In this document: piece by piece, positions 1-6,214 of the stretch
Position numbering within the stretch: position 1 is the first letter of the stretch
How the letters are laid out: each line of letters opens with the position of its first letter
Assembly (NCBI GenBank): GCA_016764115.1
Contig: JAESSM010000222.1
Coordinates: 1-25,219 of the forward strand
From: Bacteroidia bacterium
GTDB lineage: Bacteria; Bacteroidota; Bacteroidia; JAESSM01; NORP286
Length of the DNA stretch: 25,219 bases
Direction: 5' to 3'
Made by a program: the position numbers and the translations under genes
Notes under the pieces: generated by a model
The model's input: the letters and a program-made list of their open reading frames with translations, nothing else
Database searches by the model: none
Told to the model about the DNA's origin: nothing

Positions 1-1
1 C

Positions 2-628
2 AACGATGTTTTCTCTGAAAATCCTTCTATTTATAGTTCAAGTCTGGATATGCAATTTATAGAAATAAAGCAGTTTCTAAAGGACAATACCTATACTTAT
101 CCATTTTTAGTTAATAGAGTTAAACAAATAGGCTTTCTTCGAAAAATATTCAGTTCTATCGGAATTGTTAACAACACCTGGGGTAGTTATATATTAGATT
201 TACTTAACACTAAAAAGCAAGATCTATTTAATACAAACTGGGAAATAGTATTCAAAAATATCAAAGAGATCAATAATTACGCACCAACCAGCTTGATCTT
301 GATCCCATACCGAGAACAAGTTGACTCAGAGGCTTTAGATAAGTATGCCCAACTAATTAGCTACGATACGGATAGTATTGATGTAACTATCCCTGGCAAA
401 AAATTAATTAAATTTGGAAGAGATATTGACATCCAAGTTATTGATCTATTAACTGACTTTAAAAAAGAATTCAATAAAAATGGCATCCCTTTATTCTATG
501 CAATAGATCCTCACTTCAATATCCAGGGAAATACTGTTGCTGCACACGCAATTGAAATAGAATTTGCAAACTATTATATTATTGAAAACAAGGTCATGTT
601 GAACGGAGTCGAAACATCGACCAACTAG
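2..628 (+). CDS. SGNH-hydrolase-like protein, C-terminal part (5' truncated by window)
   Basis: The reading frame is open from base 2 to the TAG at 626-628, so the gene begins left of the window; the first ATG inside it (base 50) is probably internal. About 208 residues are visible. The C-terminus carries D-P-H-F-N followed by a Gly-Asn and a short Ala-rich helix, the usual surroundings of the catalytic Asp and His in SGNH/GDSL hydrolases and AlgJ/AlgX-like acetyltransferases. A strand with the sequence LILIPYREQVD precedes it, as in polysaccharide-associated members of Bacteroidota. The catalytic Ser block would lie upstream and cannot be checked. A role in O-acetylation or deacetylation of a surface glycan is inference. 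The stop codon sits in the loop of a stem-loop (599-645). Confidence 0.55.
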   Translation, partial: NDVFSENPSIYSSSLDMQFIEIKQFLKDNTYTYPFLVNRVKQIGFLRKIFSSIGIVNNTWGSYILDLLNTKKQDLFNTNWEIVFKNIKEINNYAPTSLILIPYREQVDSEALDKYAQLISYDTDSIDVTIPGKKLIKFGRDIDIQVIDLLTDFKKEFNKNGIPLFYAIDPHFNIQGNTVAAHAIEIEFANYYIIENKVMLNGVETSTN

Positions 629-645
629 ATTTCGACTCCGCTCAA
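599..645 (+). terminator. Stem-loop containing the stop codon of the SGNH-like gene
   Basis: Bases 599-614 and 630-645 are inverted copies, 15 of 16 positions pairing (core CGGAGTCGAAA / TTTCGACTCCG). The 15-base loop 615-629 contains the TAG stop at 626-628. There is no long T tract after it. It is probably a transcript-end or stability hairpin. The motif TTTCGACTCCGCTCAA resembles a sequence I recall recurring at gene ends in Bacteroidota genomes, but that has not been checked. Confidence 0.65.
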
Positions 646-687
646 TCTGACTTTCAATTTGTCAACAGATTATAGCAAACTAAGTAA

Positions 688-1308
688 ATGAATCCTATAA
701 TAGTACAATGGCAAAGATCGCTATATGATCTGCATGAGTATTACATAGAGAACAGGCCAAGAAAGTTTATCTTTTACCCTGGGCTATTTATATTTTTTAT
801 TTTAATTAATGACCTGTGTTATTGGGGGGCAATGTGGACTGCTTTCTCAGATCTGCTAATTGGAAGGTCTTTTCAATATTACTACAAAGTTCAGTTTCCG
901 GTAGCAATACTAGGAGCATTATTTGACAGTCTATCATTTTATGTAACCCTCATTATTGTACGAAAGGCACTTCAAACAACTTCAAAGGAAAGTTTCATTG
1001 GGCATTTATCAATTGACTTAATAATCGCAATTCTCGCCGCTTTTTGGGTACTATTTGTTTTCTCGATTTCCGGCTGGATCATCAATATTACGGAATCAGT
1101 TAGTTGGTTCTCCAATGAAACACTTTCAGATAGAAATGCATTGTATCAGGAAAGAGTGATCGCTGCGATCAAGGAACCTACTAAAAATATCAGGAATATT
1201 TATTTTGGATTGGTAATGGGAATTTCCGCCATGATCCCAACTACAATTCATCTTTTTATGGCCGCTAAATCTGTCATAATGGTATTACTAAAACGTAAAC
1301 CCATCTAA
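688..1308 (+). CDS. Four-helix integral membrane protein of unknown function
   Basis: I do not recognise a family. The 206-residue product has a charged N-terminus and about four hydrophobic segments, near residues 27-47, 72-92, 108-132 and 172-197. A soluble stretch between the third and fourth (about 133-168) contains a serine/asparagine-rich turn and acidic and basic residues. The protein ends in a short KRKPI tail. No catalytic motif, signal peptide or metal cluster is evident. It starts 59 bases after the SGNH-like gene on the same strand, beyond a hairpin, so co-transcription is possible only by read-through. The 226-base gap to the next gene holds a terminator-like hairpin at 1353-1376, so this gene probably ends its transcript there. 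Coding status is supported by length and coherent hydrophobicity only. Confidence 0.6.
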   Translation: MNPIIVQWQRSLYDLHEYYIENRPRKFIFYPGLFIFFILINDLCYWGAMWTAFSDLLIGRSFQYYYKVQFPVAILGALFDSLSFYVTLIIVRKALQTTSKESFIGHLSIDLIIAILAAFWVLFVFSISGWIINITESVSWFSNETLSDRNALYQERVIAAIKEPTKNIRNIYFGLVMGISAMIPTTIHLFMAAKSVIMVLLKRKPI

Positions 1309-1352
1309 AAACCTGACAAATCATCGCAATTTAGCTGATGGCATCAATTTTT

Positions 1353-1376
1353 ATAATATTCAATTCAGAATATTAT
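1353..1376 (+). terminator. AT-rich hairpin between the membrane-protein and rhomboid genes
   Basis: A perfect 9-bp stem, ATAATATTC (1353-1361) and GAATATTAT (1368-1376), with the 6-base loop AATTCA, is followed by TGTTTGT. It lies 45 bases past the upstream stop and is placed as a terminator, although its stem contains little GC. A weaker inverted pair CTAACC / GGTTAG occurs at 1446-1469. Confidence 0.5.
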
Positions 1377-1534
1377 TGTTTGTCCGTAATGTCAAGAGTT
1401 TACATAAAATGGGGTACCAAATAACAAATCACAATTAAATCCCAACTAACCTTTATTACTCATGGTTAGCGACATCTCTTCTTTAAACATAACGATATTC
1501 GTATACTTGCTGGTGAAATAGTGGATCAATAATA

Positions 1535-2128
1535 ATGAGTAATCAAATTCAAACCAAGGGAATCGAGACGAATTCCAAAAATTGGTCAATTACCTATAAT
1601 GCAAAATTCACCCTTAGTTTTTGCATAATTGCCTTTGTAACAGTTATTTTGAATCTTGTGTTTGGAGGTTTAATTAATCAATCATTTGCACTGAATCCAA
1701 ATATTCAAATTCGTGAGATTTACCGATTACTCACCTATGTTTTCTGTCATGGAAATTTCGATCATTTAATTGGAAATTTTTTTTATTTATTGATGCTAGG
1801 GCCAATTTTGGAAGAAAAATATGGCGCCAAACTACTAACCATAATGACTGTCATTACAGCCATTGTAACAGGTCTTCTTAATGCATTGTTATTTAATAAT
1901 GGGATAATTGGTGCTAGCGGAATAGTTTTCATGTTCATCATATTATCATCAATTGTGAATATGAGAAGTAAGGAGATCCCACTCACCTTTATATTTATTG
2001 TAGTAATTTATTTAGGAAAGGAAGTTTACAATAGTTTTTCTGCAGATGACATATCTCAATTCGCACATATTTTCGGTGGATTGTGCGGAGGAGCGCTCGG
2101 ATTCTTATTTAATACAAATAAGTCCTAA
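1535..2128 (+). CDS. Rhomboid-family intramembrane serine protease
   Basis: The 197-residue protein shows all the core rhomboid signatures in order: HGNFDHL at 72-78 followed by G80-N81 (oxyanion helix), GASG at 126-129 with the predicted nucleophile Ser128, and AHIFGG at 177-182 with the predicted general base His178. These form the Ser-His dyad used to cleave transmembrane substrates within the bilayer. About six transmembrane segments fit the minimal bacterial fold, and there is no extra soluble domain apart from about 25 polar residues at the N-terminus. Substrates cannot be predicted. The gene has its own upstream region (1377-1534) and ends four bases into the convergent XRE regulator gene: its TAA overlaps the other gene's TAG, so no terminator separates them. 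Confidence 0.9.
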   Translation: MSNQIQTKGIETNSKNWSITYNAKFTLSFCIIAFVTVILNLVFGGLINQSFALNPNIQIREIYRLLTYVFCHGNFDHLIGNFFYLLMLGPILEEKYGAKLLTIMTVITAIVTGLLNALLFNNGIIGASGIVFMFIILSSIVNMRSKEIPLTFIFIVVIYLGKEVYNSFSADDISQFAHIFGGLCGGALGFLFNTNKS

Positions 2129-2853
2129 CTATTTCCTTCAAGATTTTTGATTCTCTCTTCAATAGTTAACAATCTTTCAGCCAAATTAGAAGACGGTTTG
2201 GCAGGAAGTGAAACAATTAGCTTAACTTCAAACAATTTTTGAATTCCTTCAATTAGCGTATCCTCCTGAGAATCTAATAACTTTAGCGTTAGGTTGTTTT
2301 TACCACTGACATATTCACCGAGTACAATGCGCTTATTCGATAGCGCTAAAACAGTCATGTTTTTACTAGCCTGTTTAATACTAAAGCATATCAGTCCATA
2401 AGTATGTTGATTTTTCACACCAGGAATTAACAATCCTTTCAGCTCTATGAATTTATCAGCTTTGTCTACAACTTTAGGAAATTGGATTTGGTGAAGGTCC
2501 TCACCCTCTTTAAGTTGTTCAAAAAGCTTATTCTTGTTCATCAATAATTCGGCACTGATAAAATCCAATAGCAGATAGTTTTCTGAATCACCCAACCCCT
2601 GGCCGATTTTTATTTTTTTAGACAAATGAAAATTCGTAAGTTGATTTACGGTTAGGTCTTTCGTAAACACATCGCTTAACGGGATGCTAAAATAATTAGC
2701 AATTTCGATTACCACATCTATTTTCGGTTCGGCACGAAGTTCTTCATACGCTCCTATACTTGCACGAGTCAAACCAAATAAATCTGCGAAAGCAGATTGA
2801 CTTAGCCCTTTAACTGACCTGATTTTTCGAATATTTGATCCTATATTTGACAT
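2125..2853 (-). CDS. XRE-family HTH transcriptional regulator with long C-terminal domain
   Basis: Residues about 5-60 form a Cro/C1-type helix-turn-helix: IRKIRSVKGLSQSAFADLF, then LTRASIGAYEELRAEPKID, with the typical Q-S-A-F recognition block and the following helix ending near D55. The remaining 180 residues are not a domain I recognise. They contain a predicted alpha/beta region (about 110-200) and end in a heptad-like helix (LAERLLTIEERIKNLEG), which suggests oligomerisation. It is transcribed away from the psp/polyamine operon and shares the 244-base region 2854-3097 with it. A 13-bp palindrome lies 20 bases upstream of its start codon, which fits autoregulation and possibly control of the divergent operon (inference). 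Its stop overlaps the rhomboid stop. Confidence 0.85.
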   Translation of the reverse strand: MSNIGSNIRKIRSVKGLSQSAFADLFGLTRASIGAYEELRAEPKIDVVIEIANYFSIPLSDVFTKDLTVNQLTNFHLSKKIKIGQGLGDSENYLLLDFISAELLMNKNKLFEQLKEGEDLHQIQFPKVVDKADKFIELKGLLIPGVKNQHTYGLICFSIKQASKNMTVLALSNKRIVLGEYVSGKNNLTLKLLDSQEDTLIEGIQKLFEVKLIVSLPAKPSSNLAERLLTIEERIKNLEGNS

Positions 2854-2872
2854 AATTACTCAAAGTAGTCTA

Positions 2873-2885
2873 AGTACAAAGTACT
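2873..2885. promoter_or_regulatory. Candidate operator: perfect palindrome AGTAC-AAA-GTACT
   Basis: Five-base arms separated by three A residues, 20 bases upstream of the XRE regulator start. Read on the minus strand the right arm and spacer give GTACTTTG, close to the Bacteroidota -7 box TAnnTTTG with one spacer base missing, so a bound dimer would cover the regulator's own promoter. A related TAGTC at 2866-2870 is next to it. Confidence 0.5.
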
Positions 2886-2923
2886 AATTAATTTTGCAAT
2901 AAAGAAAATTAAATGATAAAAAT

Positions 2924-2950
2924 ATTAGTATATGCTAAATTATTTAGTAT
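2924..2950. repeat. Short cluster of the octamer family ATTNGYAT / ATRCNAAT
   Basis: ATTAGTAT at 2924-2931 is directly followed by ATGCTAAA at 2932-2939 (7 of 8 to ATRCNAAT), then TTTAGTAT at 2943-2950 (7 of 8 to ATTNGYAT). It is the same word family as the larger array at 16822-16984. It lies between the divergent XRE and psp promoters, so it may instead be an operator cluster. Confidence 0.4.
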
Positions 2951-3056
2951 ATTTATAATCTGATCAGCGACAAAAAAATTATTAATGCACGAAAATAATA
3001 ATTCACCAATTCGATTTTTGAGATATTCAATTTTCGTTTTAACAAATCTAAATGTT

Positions 3057-3064
3057 TACATTTG
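3057..3064 (+). promoter_or_regulatory. -7 promoter box of the psp/polyamine operon (TACATTTG)
   Basis: Exact match to the Bacteroidota primary-sigma -7 consensus TAnnTTTG, 33 bases before the ATG of the first operon gene at 3098. No clear TTG is seen at the expected -33 distance, so the promoter may be weak or activator-dependent. Confidence 0.55.
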
Positions 3065-3097
3065 GGACTCAAATCACAAATTTTAACTATAAATTAA

Positions 3098-3493
3098 ATG
3101 AAAGATAATTTCAATATAGTAAAGAACTATGTATTAGACTTAGGCTATACAATTACAACCACTAATGAAGAAGATCAGATTATCATCATAGATGATGAGT
3201 CATCTGGAATTAAAAATTGTGCAATTGGTTGTGCCGATCCAATATTGATAATGGAACAGTATTTAATGGAACTAGATGATGATTCAAAAGAAGTGTTCCA
3301 AAGTTTATTGATAAAAAACCGAGACATTATTCACGGTGCTTTTGTTTTGGATGAAACCGGAAGAAAAGTAATATTTAGAGACACTTTACAGATTGCGAAT
3401 CTGGATTTGAACGAGTTAGAGGGATCATTGAATTCTTTAAGCTTACTTCTGACAGAATACGCAGATGAACTAATAAAATTTTCAAAAAAATAA
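3098..3493 (+). CDS. YbjN / Tir-chaperone-like small protein, first gene of the psp-polyamine operon
   Basis: This is a 131-residue soluble acidic protein with no signal peptide. The pattern is an N-terminal helix (NIVKNYVLDLGY), beta strands (QIIIIDDE, KNCAIGCADPILIMEQYLM), then a central helix with LLIKNRDIIHGAFVLDE, a strand KVIFRDTLQ, and a long C-terminal helix. That order is typical of the YbjN/CesT-Tir chaperone fold, proteins that bind partner polypeptides. Homologues next to pspA are often labelled molecular chaperone Tir. It occupies the place held by YjfI (DUF2170) in the E. coli yjfI-J-K-L-M operon. It starts 33 bases after a -7 box, and its TAA overlaps the strong Shine-Dalgarno site of pspA. 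A partner role for PspA is inference. Confidence 0.7.
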   Translation: MKDNFNIVKNYVLDLGYTITTTNEEDQIIIIDDESSGIKNCAIGCADPILIMEQYLMELDDDSKEVFQSLLIKNRDIIHGAFVLDETGRKVIFRDTLQIANLDLNELEGSLNSLSLLLTEYADELIKFSKK

Positions 3494-3499
3494 GGAGGA
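3492..3499 (+). promoter_or_regulatory. Strong Shine-Dalgarno site for pspA (AAGGAGGA)
   Basis: AAGGAGGA overlaps the TAA stop of the upstream gene (3491-3493) and lies 6 bases before the pspA ATG at 3506. It is the only near-perfect anti-Shine-Dalgarno match I noticed before a gene in this window, where other starts have AT-rich leaders. It suggests that PspA is made in larger amounts than its operon partners. Confidence 0.75.
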
Positions 3500-3505
3500 C
3501 AAAAA

Positions 3506-4213
3506 ATGAGTTTATTTAAAAGACTATTCACATTAGGAAAAGCCGAGGCAAATTCCGTGGTGGATAAATTGGAAGATCCAATTAAAATGACAGAGCAAGG
3601 AATAAGAGATATGAAAAAAGATCTTGAAAATTGCTTGAAAGCATTGGCTGAAGTAAAAGCTTTAGCAATTAGATCTCGAAATGAGATTAGAGAACAACAA
3701 GAAAAAGCCGTTGATTATGAGAAGAAGGCAATGTTGTTACTTCAAAAATCAGAATCCGGACAAATGGAAGCATCAGAGGCGGATCGTTTAGCAACAGAAG
3801 CTTTAAATAAGAAAAATGAATGCGAAAGTCATGTGGAAAGGGCTTCTGCAGACCAAACTAAATTTGAGCAGAATGTAAGTAAACTCGAAGTAAATATTAA
3901 AACATTGAGATCAAAAATTAGCTCTTGGGATAATGAACTTAAAACTCTAAAGGCCAGGGTTAAAGTTGCTTCAGCAACGAAAAACCTAAACAAACAAATG
4001 GCATCCATTGATTCTGGTGATACGATTTCCATGCTTGAAAGAATGAAGGAAAAGGTGGAGCAGGAAGAAGCGTTGTCTGATGCTTACGGAGATATTGCAA
4101 ATGAGAGCAAATCTTTAGATGACGAAATTAACAGCGCAATCGGTGGAGATTCTCAATCAACTGCATCTGATGACCTTGCAGCGCTTAAAGCAAAAATGAG
4201 TAAATCCAAGTGA
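3506..4213 (+). CDS. pspA: PspA/IM30 (Vipp1)-family membrane-remodelling protein
   Basis: The 235-residue, almost wholly helical protein begins with the family hallmark: an amphipathic N-terminal helix (MSLFKRLFTLGKAEANSVVD) followed by LEDPIKMTEQGIRDM. Long coiled-coil helices rich in E, K, A and Q run from about 25 to 190, including MLERMKEKVEQEEALSDAYG, a stretch with the M-x-x-K-x-x-x-x-E-A spacing common to this family. The C-terminal 40 residues are acidic and Ser/Ala-rich. PspA/IM30 proteins polymerise on stressed inner membranes and limit proton leakage. No PspF, PspB or PspC homologue is present, so regulation must differ from the E. coli psp operon. Here the protein belongs to a polyamine-associated psp variant like YjfJ. 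Its strong Shine-Dalgarno site suggests high expression. Confidence 0.93.
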   Translation: MSLFKRLFTLGKAEANSVVDKLEDPIKMTEQGIRDMKKDLENCLKALAEVKALAIRSRNEIREQQEKAVDYEKKAMLLLQKSESGQMEASEADRLATEALNKKNECESHVERASADQTKFEQNVSKLEVNIKTLRSKISSWDNELKTLKARVKVASATKNLNKQMASIDSGDTISMLERMKEKVEQEEALSDAYGDIANESKSLDDEINSAIGGDSQSTASDDLAALKAKMSKSK

Positions 4214-4291
4214 GCGGCATCCTGATGCAGCATAGTTTAATTGTTCATCCTGAGGAAGTTCTCTTCTTCTGACAGTAATTCATGAAATCAA

Positions 4292-4447
4292 GTGAAAACA
4301 AGAACAATAGTCCAGGTAATTTTTATAATTGCGTTGCTCACCGTCGCTTGGTGGCTATTTAAATTAGCATTAACATTCCTAGTCCCTATTTTAATCATAG
4401 CAGTAGGAGTTTATATCTGGTATAACTACATCAGGGCAAAAGATTAG
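4292..4447 (+). CDS. Small two-helix membrane peptide (51 aa, GTG start)
   Basis: An open frame starting at GTG 4292 and ending with TAG 4445-4447 encodes 51 residues: MKTRTIVQVIFIIALLTVAW, a short link WLFKLALT, a second hydrophobic stretch FLVPILIIAVGVYIWYNY, then IRAKD. An in-frame TGA at 4283-4285 makes GTG the first usable start. Two hydrophobic segments with positive charges at both ends are typical of a small inner-membrane protein. It sits between pspA and speD in the same direction and ends 5 bases before the speD ATG, which supports translation as part of the operon. It could occupy the membrane-partner role that PspB or PspC plays elsewhere, but no sequence match to those is claimed. 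No Shine-Dalgarno site is visible. Confidence 0.72.
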   Translation: MKTRTIVQVIFIIALLTVAWWLFKLALTFLVPILIIAVGVYIWYNYIRAKD

Positions 4448-4452
4448 TTAAA

Positions 4453-4836
4453 ATGGAAGCATTAGGTTTGCATGTTCTCATGGAATTTCATAAGTGTCCC
4501 TTTGAAATTTTAAATAATCTCAAAGCACTGGAGCTAACGATGAATGATGCAGCCAAAGCTTCAAAAGCAACAATAATAAAATCAGTTTTTCACCAGTTTT
4601 CACCTCAAGGAGTAACTGGAGTAATCGTAGTTGCAGAAAGTCATATAGCCATACACACATGGCCAGAGCATGGATATGCAGCAGTAGATTTTTTCACTTG
4701 TAACATGGACATGGATTACAAGAAAGCATATTACCTGTTAGTTCACAACTTAAAATCAAAAGTTTATACCTACCGGAGTATAAAAAGAGGTAATCTTCAA
4801 TATAAAGATGTGGGTTATGAGCTATCAAAAAATTAA
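4453..4836 (+). CDS. speD: S-adenosylmethionine decarboxylase proenzyme, prokaryotic class 1B
   Basis: The 127-residue protein has the length and landmarks of SpeD. The self-cleavage site is in AESHIAIHTWPE: Glu62-Ser63, with Ser63 becoming the pyruvoyl cofactor. His68 and Cys83 (in FFTCN) match the processing and proton-donor residues of the family, and GYAAVDFFTC is diagnostic. The enzyme removes CO2 from S-adenosylmethionine to give decarboxylated SAM, the aminopropyl donor for spermidine-type synthases. Two such synthases are encoded downstream, so donor and transferase are supplied by one locus. No ornithine or arginine decarboxylase or agmatinase is present, so the acceptor amine comes from elsewhere or is not putrescine. 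The 3' end overlaps the channel gene by up to 29 bases. Confidence 0.95.
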   Translation: MEALGLHVLMEFHKCPFEILNNLKALELTMNDAAKASKATIIKSVFHQFSPQGVTGVIVVAESHIAIHTWPEHGYAAVDFFTCNMDMDYKKAYYLLVHNLKSKVYTYRSIKRGNLQYKDVGYELSKN

Positions 4837-5653
4837 GAAACGTACTTACGAAATTCTTGAAAAAGGTCATGAAAATGATGACTGGAGCAAGCGGGTAGAT
4901 ATTTTTATCATCATATTGATTCTCCTGAATATTCTGGCGGTAATTCTGGAGTCTGTACAATGGCTAAAATCCGACTATGAAACTGTTTTTGCAAATATTG
5001 AAAAGTTTTCTATTGCATTTTTTTCGATTGAGTATTTGCTGAGAATTTGGTCTATTACTGAACAAGAAAAATATGCCTCGCCATTTACTGGAAGATTGAA
5101 ATACATGTTTTCATTTTATAGCATGGTTGATTTAGCCGCAGTGATTCCAGCATACATTCCTTTATTAATAACGGTTGATGCCAGAGTTCTAAGAGGAATT
5201 AGAATACTGAGACTTTTTAGAATATTAAAATTATCGAGATACAACAAGGCGTTTAGTCAAATTCAATATGTCCTTAAATCGGCAAAAGAAGAATTGGTGA
5301 TTTCACTTTGCGGAGTGCTAACACTGTTAGTTATCGCATCTTGCTTAATGTATTTTATTGAGCATGATGTCCAACCAGAGGCATTTTCAAGTATTCCTGC
5401 AACTATGTGGTGGGGAGTTGCGACACTTACGACAGTAGGTTATGGAGATGTATATCCTATTACTGCTATAGGAAAGTTAATAGGAGGAATAATGGCAATT
5501 CTTGGTGTTGGATTGTTTGCGTTACCTGCTGGAATTCTCGCAAATGGTTTTGGTCAAGCGATTGCAAAATCACAAGAATTAGAAAAACAAGATAAATGGT
5601 CTCAAGAGCACGAATTAACGTGTAAAAATTGTGGCCAAAAAATTCACAAATAA
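4808..5653 (+). CDS. Voltage-gated-type potassium channel with C-terminal CxxC tail
   Basis: The 281-residue protein has six transmembrane segments and a re-entrant pore, the Kv layout. S1 is about 33-50, S2 63-81 and S3 103-122. S4 has Arg or Lys at about every third position (126, 129, 132, 135, 138, 141, 144). S5 is 163-185, the selectivity filter TVGYGD is at 209-214, and S6 is about 222-250. Filter and S4 are intact, so a voltage-sensitive K+ channel is expected. The tail ends TCKNCGQKIHK: Cys272, Cys275 and His280 could form half of a zinc site, completed across the tetramer (inference). The start at 4808 overlaps speD by 29 bases; an ATG at 4817 is an equal alternative. Its place in a psp/polyamine operon suggests a link to membrane potential, and polyamines are known blockers of some K+ channels. 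Confidence 0.9.
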   Translation: MWVMSYQKIKKRTYEILEKGHENDDWSKRVDIFIIILILLNILAVILESVQWLKSDYETVFANIEKFSIAFFSIEYLLRIWSITEQEKYASPFTGRLKYMFSFYSMVDLAAVIPAYIPLLITVDARVLRGIRILRLFRILKLSRYNKAFSQIQYVLKSAKEELVISLCGVLTLLVIASCLMYFIEHDVQPEAFSSIPATMWWGVATLTTVGYGDVYPITAIGKLIGGIMAILGVGLFALPAGILANGFGQAIAKSQELEKQDKWSQEHELTCKNCGQKIHK

Positions 5654-5661
5654 CAATTATT

Positions 5662-6192
5662 ATGGGTTTATTTGATTCATTTAAGAAGAAGAAAAAAGAA
5701 GTTAAGATAGATTTTAACTTGAACGAATTAAAAGTTGGGTTTATGGTTGATTATTTCATGCAAACCTGGGAAGTAAAAAAGGTTTATTTGTATGATTGGG
5801 GAAACAACATAGAGACAAGAGAATATTTAATCGATTCTGGTAAAGAAACATATTATTTACACATTGAAGACGATGATAAATTAAAATGCTCATTATCTCA
5901 AAAAATTGAGTTAAGGGATATCGATCCGGGGTTAGCAGTACAAATTACTAGTCAGGATGATGCACCTCAACAGATTGTTTTTGAGGGTATTACTTATCAT
6001 AGGGTTTCATCTGGACAAGGGTATTGTGGAGAAGAAGGAGATAATGATGAAGATTATTCTAATTTTGTGAACTGGATGTTCGAAAATGAAAATGATTTTA
6101 TCTCGATTGATAGGTGGGGAGAAGAGGAGTTTTCAGCAGCTAAAGGGAGCTTTGTCAAGGAGATAGAGTTCTCAAATATTTTGCCTAAATAA
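5662..6192 (+). CDS. DUF4178-type protein
   Basis: I take the ATG at 5662, giving 176 residues, rather than an in-frame ATG at 5629 that overlaps the channel gene; the product then begins MGLFDSFKKKKKEV, a short amphipathic, lysine-rich start that could touch the membrane. The body is beta-rich (VGFMVDYFMQTWEVKKVYLYD, TREYLIDS, KETYYLHIEDD, CSLSQKIEL), followed by a second segment with ITYHRVSSGQGYCGEEGDND and a conserved-looking ISIDRWGEEEF. This pattern fits DUF4178 proteins, which recur beside DUF350, PspA and spermidine-synthase genes and take the position of YjfK (DUF2491) in E. coli. The biochemical function is unknown. The start is 8 bases after the channel stop, so the genes are probably co-translated. 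Confidence 0.72.
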   Translation: MGLFDSFKKKKKEVKIDFNLNELKVGFMVDYFMQTWEVKKVYLYDWGNNIETREYLIDSGKETYYLHIEDDDKLKCSLSQKIELRDIDPGLAVQITSQDDAPQQIVFEGITYHRVSSGQGYCGEEGDNDEDYSNFVNWMFENENDFISIDRWGEEEFSAAKGSFVKEIEFSNILPK

Positions 6193-6214
6193 ATGATAAT
6201 TATCTAGTAAGAAA

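Noticed and set aside
4214..4291. Possible terminator or repeat after pspA (CATCCTGA words)
   Set aside because: The two CATCCTGA copies are direct, not inverted, and only a weak 4-bp stem can be formed; the operon seems to continue through it.
4282..4362. ATG-started 26-codon frame overlapping the small membrane peptide
   Set aside because: The product has no hydrophobic or other pattern and ends before the region of clear membrane-helix coding; the GTG frame explains the sequence better.
5629..5661. Upstream ATG for the DUF4178 gene at 5629
   Set aside because: It overlaps the channel gene's last codons and adds residues with no family character; ATG 5662 gives MGLFDSFKKK, a typical start.
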